Assembly: GCA_024653225.1 (NCBI GenBank)
Contig: JANLGA010000038.1
Location: 1 to 5,045, forward strand
Direction of reading: 5' to 3'
Length of the DNA: 5,045 nt
Origin: Bacillota bacterium
GTDB taxonomy: Bacteria > Bacillota > Sulfobacillia > JABLXB01
In this document: positions 1 through 3,819 of the stretch, piece by piece
Position numbering within the stretch: position 1 is the stretch's first letter
Layout: every line of letters starts with the position of its first letter
The notes under the pieces: model-generated
The model's input: the letters and a program-made list of their open reading frames with translations, nothing else
Told to the model about the DNA's origin: nothing
Databases searched by the model: none
Position numbers and translations under genes: made by a program

Positions 1-178
1 GTTCGGCGTTGGCTTCTCCGAACACCAGCCTCGCCAGCAACAGGGTATCGCCTTCCAGCCCGGCGGCCCAGCCCGCCTGCGCGGGGCGCGCCCGCTCGTC
101 GTAAACGCGGGCGTAGTACACCCCCGACGCAAAGAGCAGAATACAGCCGACGATGACAACGGCCCTGCCGACTCTCAT
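1..178 (-). CDS. SleB/CwlJ-like cell wall hydrolase, N-terminal fragment
   Basis: Only the first 59 residues are in the window; the gene continues past base 1. It begins with a short basic N-terminus (Arg2, Arg5) and a hydrophobic segment at about residues 6-22, which is either a signal peptide or a membrane anchor. A 20-odd-residue linker follows, then LLARLVFGEANAE at 47-59. That string matches the start of the Hydrolase_2 (SleB/CwlJ) domain, where family members read LLAR.v.GEA.GE and a Glu of this motif is catalytic (probably Glu55 here). The family cleaves peptidoglycan; in spore formers it degrades cortex during germination, while other members act in vegetative wall turnover. The ATG at 176-178 is chosen because an in-frame TGA lies two codons upstream. 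The Shine-Dalgarno is weak (GGGAG, 12 bases before). Classical SleB carries a peptidoglycan-binding domain before the catalytic domain; there is no room for one here. The family call is fairly secure, the spore role is inference. Confidence 0.78.
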   Translation of the reverse strand, partial: MRVGRAVVIVGCILLFASGVYYARVYDERARPAQAGWAAGLEGDTLLLARLVFGEANAE

Positions 179-194
179 AGATCAAACACGCTCC

Positions 195-207
195 CGCCCT
201 TCGGGCG
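195..207. other. small GC hairpin in leader of SleB-like gene
   Basis: CGCCC and GGGCG form a 5-bp stem around a 3-base loop, 17 bases upstream of the hydrolase start codon. There is no T-run on either side, so it does not look like a terminator. It could slightly affect leader structure or be chance in GC-rich DNA. Confidence 0.25.
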
Positions 208-254
208 TTAGCTATGGTTTCCAGCAGGGCCGTCGCTCATACCGCCACGCATCA

Positions 255-294
255 TCCAGACAGACAAAGAGCGGCGGGGAATCCCCGCCGCTCT
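255..294 (-). terminator. Rho-independent terminator of the fmdB-like gene
   Basis: Bases 268-294 form a perfect 12-bp stem (AGAGCGGCGGGG paired with CCCCGCCGCTCT) around a 3-base loop. On the minus strand it is followed by a T-rich tail (TTTGTCTGTCTGG, 267-255). It begins 12 bases after the fmdB stop codon. The plus-strand side has no T-run, so the direction is minus. It separates fmdB from the SleB-like gene, which therefore probably has its own promoter between about 179 and 254. Confidence 0.85.
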
Positions 295-306
295 GGGTAC
301 CGAACG

Positions 307-525
307 CTACGAACAGGTTGAGCAACTACCACCGGAACACGTGGAGCACGCCCCTCCCCCTATCGGCCTCGAGACGCCCGACGACCCACTCCGCGCCGAA
401 AACCTGGACACCCTCCTTCTCAACTCGCTCGAGTTGCACGAAGGACAGCGAACCTCATCGCCCGTCCTCACGAGCGTCTCGAACCTGTTATTACACAGTT
501 GGCACTCGAATTCGATCAACGGCAT
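307..525 (-). CDS. FmdB-family zinc ribbon protein with Cys-rich tail
   Basis: A 72-residue protein opening MPLIEFECQLC, typical of the FmdB/CxxC_CXXC_SSSS small zinc-ribbon family (usually 60-110 residues). Two knuckles, Cys8-x2-Cys11 and Cys27-x2-Cys30, form the expected Zn site. After a Ser/Arg/Gly linker the protein ends in a second Cys cluster, Cys60-x2-Cys63 and Cys68-x2-Cys71, within Gly/Ser/Thr; related Cys/Gly-rich tails occur in the family. Function is poorly defined: FmdB was named as a putative regulator next to formamidase/amidase genes, and most homologues are uncharacterised. The ATG at 523-525 is preferred over an upstream start at 576 because the family homology begins there, GGGGG sits 7 bases before it, and the longer start would lie upstream of the predicted transcript. 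It has its own promoter and terminator, so it is probably monocistronic. Family call strong, role unknown. Confidence 0.9.
   Translation of the reverse strand: MPLIEFECQLCNNRFETLVRTGDEVRCPSCNSSELRRRVSRFSARSGSSGVSRPIGGGACSTCSGGSCSTCS
421..436. repeat. short inverted repeat inside the fmdB-like gene
   Basis: CAACTCG and CGAGTTG (7-base arms) are separated by 2 bases, within the codons just after the second zinc knuckle (around Asn31-Leu35). It could fold in mRNA or be a by-product of codon choice for Ser-Ser-Glu-Leu. Confidence 0.3.
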
Positions 526-547
526 ATCGCGACCCCCATTCACCCTG

Positions 548-576
548 AGTCTAGTATCGCCGCGCGGCCGCGTCAA
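548..576 (-). promoter_or_regulatory. sigma-A-type promoter of the fmdB-like gene
   Basis: On the minus strand, TTGACG (576-571) is followed by a spacer of exactly 17 bases and TAGACT (553-548). Each box differs from consensus by one (TTGACA) or two (TATAAT) bases. Transcription would start near 541, giving a leader of about 15-20 bases that contains the GGGGG ribosome site at 533-537. It lies between the stop of the 93-residue gene and fmdB, so fmdB need not depend on that gene's transcript. Confidence 0.7.
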
Positions 577-589
577 CCGCTATCCGTGC

Positions 590-871
590 TCAGTTCGACC
601 GGGTGGACTCCTCCGCGGCAAGAAGCCTTTCGAGCCTCCTGATTACCTCATCGGTAGTCCCCTCCCCGGTCCACACCAGGGGTTCGCAACTCATCGAATC
701 CAGCAGCTCGACGGCACGCGCCGACCGAGCGGCCATGAACCGCGCCGCCACGCGCGCTTCGTCGTCCACCGTGCGGCCGCCGGTCTCGAGAAGACGGTCG
801 AGCCTGACCGCCGATTCCGCTATCTCAGCGAGGCACTCTCGGAGAAAGCCGCATGCCAGAAAGTGCGTCAC
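590..871 (-). CDS. hypothetical 93-residue helical protein
   Basis: Not recognised as any known family. The GTG start at 869-871 is supported by GGAGGG at 881-886, 9 bases upstream; the overlapping ATG one base earlier runs straight into TGA. The protein is predicted almost entirely helical, soluble and acidic/Arg-rich, with Leu/Ala heptad-like runs at about 4-30, 36-60 and 73-88. It has three Cys (7, 13, 62), too scattered to call a metal site, and no signal peptide or membrane segment. Codons are strongly G/C at third positions, as in the neighbours. Overlapping plus-strand frames lack a comparable ribosome site. It is divergent from the 173-residue gene with 102 bases between starts, and co-directional with fmdB, 64 bases downstream. 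A small helical-bundle regulator or adaptor is possible but unsupported. Confidence 0.68.
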   Translation of the reverse strand: MTHFLACGFLRECLAEIAESAVRLDRLLETGGRTVDDEARVAARFMAARSARAVELLDSMSCEPLVWTGEGTTDEVIRRLERLLAAEESTRSN

Positions 872-893
872 ATAACCCCACCCTCCAGTGACG

Positions 894-921
894 AGGATTT
901 GTCGCCTGGGCTCGAAATCCT
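894..921. promoter_or_regulatory. inverted repeat in divergent intergenic region (arm AGGATTT)
   Basis: AGGATTT (894-900) and AAATCCT (915-921) are perfect 7-base inverted arms around a 14-base spacer, centred near 907.5. The spacing places the arms about two helical turns apart (21 bases centre to centre), suitable for a dimeric DNA-binding protein. The site lies close upstream of the minus-strand 93-residue gene. No regulator is encoded next to it that can be recognised. Operator function is inference. Confidence 0.35.
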
Positions 922-928
922 GCGGGGA

Positions 929-950
929 TAGGACTGCGTCCGCCGTCCTA
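929..950. promoter_or_regulatory. inverted repeat and possible -10 before the 173-residue gene
   Basis: TAGGAC (929-934) and GTCCTA (945-950) are perfect 6-base inverted arms around a 10-base spacer. The right arm runs into TACACT (949-954), the only plausible -10 box for the plus-strand gene, so a bound protein would overlap a promoter. No good sigma-A -35 box is seen at the right distance (926-931 is GGATAG), which would fit an activated or alternative-sigma promoter, or no promoter here at all. Confidence 0.35.
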
Positions 951-959
951 CACTATGGG

Positions 960-968
960 GGAGGTGAT
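960..968 (+). promoter_or_regulatory. consensus Shine-Dalgarno deciding the GTG start at 974
   Basis: GGAGGTGAT is a 9-base match to the anti-Shine-Dalgarno end of bacterial 16S rRNA. It ends its GGAGG core 9 bases before GTG 974-976. The ATG embedded at 967-969 is in another frame and soon meets TGA. This is the strongest ribosome site in the window and is the main argument that the downstream plus-strand frame is a real gene. Confidence 0.85.
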
Positions 969-973
969 GCCGG

Positions 974-1495
974 GTGCCCGAGAAGGAGAACTATGACCTG
1001 TCGCAGACGAACCTCCGGAGCGAGCTCTCCGAGGGCGTCGTCCCGAGCGACGCGTCGGTGCCGAAGACCGCCGGCGAGGAGATCAGGAAGGCCATCAGCG
1101 ACATGCAGGTCACGGTCAGGGAGCAACAACTGGCCGCGGACAAGCAACTCCAATCCCTGCTCGGCCAGGCTTCGGCGTACATCGAAAGCTCGCAGCGACT
1201 CGACCAGATGTTGAAGGCCGTCCAGCAGGTGAACCCGCTGGTGCAGTCCGACGACTCGATCAGGGCCAACAGCCGCCGGATCGCCGACGCTCTCGAACTC
1301 ATCAGCGAGCTCGCCCAGGTGCACCAGATCAAGATCGCCGCCAATCTCGCGCAGGCCCTGCAGGACGGCATCTCGTCGCTCGCTCAGGCGAGCACCGCCC
1401 TCTCCGAAGGACAGGCATTCGCCCAGTTCGCAGAGGCGATAAAGACGTGGAAGGCGAACCTGACCCAGGTCGGCCCGCAGGGCGACGTACATTGA
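974..1495 (+). CDS. hypothetical 173-residue Gln-rich helical (coiled-coil) protein
   Basis: Not recognised as any known family. It starts with GTG behind a consensus Shine-Dalgarno (GGAGGTGAT) and ends at TGA 1493-1495. A polar, probably disordered N-terminus (1-33) is followed by long amphipathic helices at about 34-88, 93-132 and 133-165. There are 21 Gln in 173 residues (about 12%), many in hydrophobic/polar heptad patterns, which suggests a coiled coil or helical bundle. There is no Cys, signal peptide or membrane segment, so it is probably cytosolic and oligomeric. The overlapping 189-codon minus frame is rejected because it is Arg/Leu-rich and lacks a good ribosome site. The gene converges on the deacetylase gene with 30 bases between stops. 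It is the only gene on the plus strand in the window. A structural, spore-associated or scaffold role is possible; nothing in the sequence decides. Confidence 0.78.
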   Translation: MPEKENYDLSQTNLRSELSEGVVPSDASVPKTAGEEIRKAISDMQVTVREQQLAADKQLQSLLGQASAYIESSQRLDQMLKAVQQVNPLVQSDDSIRANSRRIADALELISELAQVHQIKIAANLAQALQDGISSLAQASTALSEGQAFAQFAEAIKTWKANLTQVGPQGDVH

Positions 1496-1525
1496 GGGGG
1501 CGATTGGCGCGGCGGAGCCCACGGT

Positions 1526-2467
1526 TCACGGCCCGATGGTGAGGAACCTGTAGCCGGCCTCTCTGAGCCCCGCTATGAGCGCGGGCAGCGCCCGGGCCTC
1601 GCTGCTTTGTTCCCTAACCATTATTATTGCGCCGTCCGAGGCCGCCGCCAACACCGACGAGGTCGCGGAGCCCCAGATGTTGGACCAGAGGACGACCGTG
1701 TGCCCCCGGTTGCGTGCCGCCGCGATCACCCCGTCGGAGGTATCGCCGTACGGGGGCCTGAAGTACCTGGTGTTCACGCCGGTCAGCTCGAAGACCATCC
1801 GCGCAGTCCTGTCAATCTCCTCCTCCACGGCCGGCGCATTCGCCGAGCCCGGGGTCCAATGCGAATACGAATGGTTCTGCACGGAGTGCCCCTCGCGAGC
1901 CATTCTCCTCACCAAGTCGGGATTGCGTTCCGCGCGTTCCCCCACTACGAAAAACGTGGCGTGCACGCCGTGTGCCGCCAGGGTGTCGAGGATGTACGGT
2001 GTCGTTTGGGGGTCCGGCCCGTCGTCGAAGGTGAGGTACACGGCGCCCCTGTCCTCGGCGGGCGCCCCGACGACTGCCTGGGCGGGCTGCGACTTTCGAG
2101 CTTCCAGGGTCTTCTTCTTCAAGTTCTCTAGAAAGGCCCTCTTCTCCCTCAGCTTCCGCTCCTCCGCCGCCTTTCTTTCGGCCGCTCGGCGTTCTTCCTC
2201 CAAGGCTGCGGAGGTGCGCGGGCCCACCACGCCGTCAACCGGCAGTTTCTTTCTCCCCTGGAACGATCTCACGGCCTTTTCCGTCAGCGGGCCGTATACA
2301 CCGTCGACCGGACCAGTGGGTATCCCCAGCAGAGCGAGCGACTCCTGGATTCTCTTGACGGTCGGTCCGGCATCCCCTCGTCGGATCACTGCGGGGCCGG
2401 CTCCCGCGACCCCCGACACTACGGCGAAAGCGCAGACCAGCGCCACGAGTACAACGCCCCTCGACAA
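1526..2467 (-). CDS. peptidoglycan-binding / polysaccharide deacetylase-like secreted protein
   Basis: A complete 313-residue protein. Residues 1-23 form a signal peptide (Arg3, hydrophobic core 5-19, AGA just before Gly24). A PG_binding_1 domain follows at about 27-88, with the typical G..G..VK..Q..L..LG and VDG.YGP.T..AV..FQ pattern. Next is a very charged coiled-coil linker (88-127), then a NodB domain (about 138-313). NodB enzymes remove acetyl groups from GlcNAc or MurNAc in wall glycans. Seen here: motif 1 TFDDGP (146-151, with Asp148 and Asp149), motif 2 HSYSH (His199, His203) and motif 3 RPPYG (237-241). Not seen: the DxxDW-like motif 4 (here WSNIW, 261-265) and the motif 5 catalytic His (normally LLHD or similar; here MVRE, Arg285). 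Metal binding may persist but activity is doubtful. The TTG start at 2465-2467 is chosen for the signal peptide and GGGGGG 7 bases upstream; no ATG or GTG lies close upstream in frame. Family certain, catalysis uncertain. Confidence 0.92.
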   Translation of the reverse strand: MSRGVVLVALVCAFAVVSGVAGAGPAVIRRGDAGPTVKRIQESLALLGIPTGPVDGVYGPLTEKAVRSFQGRKKLPVDGVVGPRTSAALEEERRAAERKAAEERKLREKRAFLENLKKKTLEARKSQPAQAVVGAPAEDRGAVYLTFDDGPDPQTTPYILDTLAAHGVHATFFVVGERAERNPDLVRRMAREGHSVQNHSYSHWTPGSANAPAVEEEIDRTARMVFELTGVNTRYFRPPYGDTSDGVIAAARNRGHTVVLWSNIWGSATSSVLAAASDGAIIMVREQSSEARALPALIAGLREAGYRFLTIGP

Positions 2468-2545
2468 CGCAAGACCCCCCGCCTGTACAATCCTCTCAAG
2501 GAGGATACCCTCCGCGGGGAGCCGGTATTCCCACTCCTCCGGCGG

Positions 2546-2953
2546 TCAGAAATTGAGCGCCGTTATGCCCCCGATCAGGCCTATCCCGAAGCCGAGAATC
2601 AGTCTCCTCGGTAGCGTCGCCGGGGGCATCAGCCCCGGGAAGAAAATGAGCCCGACCAAGAAGCAGGCCGCGGCGTACGCGCACCCCGTCACGCCCCCGT
2701 GCAGCCAGCCCCGGCCCCCGCTCCTCCGGGCCGCCGCGAAACCCCCCGCAAACACGCTGAGCGCTCCCATGACGCTGACGACTGCCGCGAGCGCCTTCTC
2801 CGTGACCGGCGTAAGAGCGAGGATGAGCGCCAGGATACCCGCCGATATCAGGGTAACGATGAACCCGACGGAAACGCCCGCCCCGACCGCGGTCGGGGAC
2901 AGGCGCGTCACCACTCGTGAGCGTACCACGTTCGCCGGTCTCAACGACACCAC
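2546..2953 (-). CDS. TIGR04086-like four-helix membrane protein
   Basis: A protein of up to 135 residues with a basic N-terminus and four hydrophobic segments at about 23-47, 55-75, 84-105 and 117-134. Gly-rich packing stretches occur (GAGVSVGF, GGFAAARRSGGRGWLHGG, GFGIGLIGG). The pattern, including the GG-aa-R...G-hGg turn between helices 2 and 3, resembles the TIGR04086 family of roughly 115-130-residue membrane proteins of unknown function found in Bacillota. It is probably an integral inner-membrane protein. The start is uncertain: the furthest in-frame start is GTG 2953 (in-frame TAG seven codons upstream), but GGGG abuts it with no spacing. TTG at 2942-2944 would sit 9 bases from that G-run and give 132 residues; GTG 2950 is also possible. 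It lies 68 bases after surE and 78 bases before the deacetylase gene, so operon membership is plausible but unproven. Confidence 0.8.
   Translation of the reverse strand: MVSLRPANVVRSRVVTRLSPTAVGAGVSVGFIVTLISAGILALILALTPVTEKALAAVVSVMGALSVFAGGFAAARRSGGRGWLHGGVTGCAYAAACFLVGLIFFPGLMPPATLPRRLILGFGIGLIGGITALNF
2881..2898. repeat. perfect 18-bp palindrome inside the membrane protein gene
   Basis: CCCCGACCGCGGTCGGGG is a perfect palindrome of two 9-base halves with no central spacer. It falls in the codons for about residues 19-25, just before the first membrane helix. It could be a protein-binding site or simply chance in GC-rich coding DNA, since the residues (Pro-Thr-Ala-Val-Gly) explain much of it. 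Confidence 0.4.
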
Positions 2954-3021
2954 CCCCGGGTAGTTCTGCTAAGAGTGTATTCATGGGGCGGGGTCGTATG
3001 ACGCGTCGGCCGGGGCGGCTG

Positions 3022-3807
3022 CTACCGCCGCCGCGCCCCGGGGAGCCCGATGTTCCACGCGCACATTTCCTGCACGGCCCAGTGCGCTGTCAGGTCCAGA
3101 TGGATGGGGGTAATGGAGATCTTGTTGTCGCGGACCGCCGCGACATCCGTCCCGTCCGCGACGGCCGCATCCAGGAGCCCGCCGGTGGGGAAATAGTAGG
3201 CGCCGCCGTCGGAGTCTTCCCTGCGTTCGAATTCGTCGTTGTACCGTCTCTCGCCCAGCCTGGTTATGGCCACCCCCGTGATGAGGTCCGGCGGCACCGC
3301 CGGCACATTCACGTTGAGCAGCGTGCTCCTGCAAGCCCCGCGGGCGACGATCACCTCCGCGAGGTATGCCGCGAACCGAGCGGTGTACCCGTAGTCCAGG
3401 TCATCGTAGCCATCGAGTGATACGGCCATCGCCGGGATCCCGAGAACCACCGCCTCCATGGCCGCGGCGACCGTCCCGGAATAGAGCACGTCCGCGCCCA
3501 GGTTCGGGCCGCGGTTTATGCCCGAGACCACCAGGTCCGGGGGCTTGGGCAGGAGCTTAGTGACCCCTATCTTCGTGCAGTCCGCGGGAGTCCCGGACAC
3601 GGCCCATATCTTGGAGGGCGAGCCGGGGCAGTGCACTTCCTCGACGCGCAACGGCCGCCGAATCGTGATACCGTGTCCGCTGCAGCTTCGTTCTTCATCA
3701 GGCGCGACGACGAATACCTCGGCGCCCCTCATCGCCTCCATCTCGGACCTGAGGGCGTGAAGCCCGGGGGCCCTCACGCCGTCATCGTTTGTCAGGAGAA
3801 TGATCAA
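3022..3807 (-). CDS. surE: 5'/3'-nucleotidase SurE
   Basis: A 261-residue SurE, the usual length (about 250-265). SurE is a cytosolic, metal-dependent phosphatase that dephosphorylates nucleoside 5'- and 3'-monophosphates and is linked to stationary-phase survival. With TTG 3805-3807 as Met1, the N-terminus is IILLTNDDGVRAPG, with metal ligands Asp8 and Asp9. The loop ERSCSG follows (Ser41 in the metal-ligand Ser position). Then come SGTPADC (about 72-78), SGIN (95-98, Asn98 the fourth ligand) and YSGTVAAAME (109-118), all canonical. The TTG start beats a longer frame to 3888 because the extra 27 residues (Cys/Arg-rich) are just the dinG end read in another frame. GGGGG at 3815-3819 sits 7 bases upstream of the TTG and overlaps the end of dinG, suggesting translational coupling. 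C-terminal region ends without oddities. Function very likely intact. Confidence 0.97.
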   Translation of the reverse strand: MIILLTNDDGVRAPGLHALRSEMEAMRGAEVFVVAPDEERSCSGHGITIRRPLRVEEVHCPGSPSKIWAVSGTPADCTKIGVTKLLPKPPDLVVSGINRGPNLGADVLYSGTVAAAMEAVVLGIPAMAVSLDGYDDLDYGYTARFAAYLAEVIVARGACRSTLLNVNVPAVPPDLITGVAITRLGERRYNDEFERREDSDGGAYYFPTGGLLDAAVADGTDVAAVRDNKISITPIHLDLTAHWAVQEMCAWNIGLPGARRR

Positions 3808-3811
3808 TCCG

Positions 3812-3819
3812 TCACCCCC
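3812..3819 (-). promoter_or_regulatory. surE ribosome binding site embedded in the end of dinG
   Basis: On the minus strand GGGGGTGA contains the last Gly codon and TGA stop of the helicase gene. It also supplies the G-rich Shine-Dalgarno for surE, whose TTG begins 4 bases after the stop. Ribosomes ending dinG would be positioned to start surE, so the two are almost certainly cotranscribed. Confidence 0.75.

Noticed and set aside
209..243. possible sporulation sigma-G/K promoter (GGTATG and CATAGCTA, minus) before the SleB-like gene
   Set aside because: The individual boxes look suggestive, but the spacing (about 21 bases) is too long for sigma F/G and the -10 does not fit sigma E or K. No promoter is called.
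341..931. 196-codon plus-strand frame
   Set aside because: It runs antisense through fmdB, across the fmdB promoter and through the 93-residue gene, and has no family resemblance.
953..1522. 189-codon minus-strand frame opposite the 173-residue gene
   Set aside because: It is rich in Arg, Leu and Gly with no convincing ribosome site, while the plus frame has a consensus Shine-Dalgarno and a balanced helical composition.
1496..1525. search for a bidirectional terminator between the convergent stops
   Set aside because: The 30-base gap contains no stem with a T-run on either strand.
2500..2513. GGAGG-ATAC-CCTCC mini-hairpin between the membrane protein and deacetylase genes
   Set aside because: A five-base stem with no T-run; too weak to call a terminator.
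1575..2963. 462-codon open frame on the plus strand
   Set aside because: It lies antisense to the deacetylase and membrane protein genes, whose domain motifs are unmistakable. The translation is Ser/Pro/Thr/Arg low-complexity, as expected from the reverse of high-GC coding DNA.
2496..2984. 162-codon minus frame overlapping the membrane protein
   Set aside because: It is Gly/Arg-rich in the +1 register of the four-helix membrane protein, with no hydrophobic segments or known motif.
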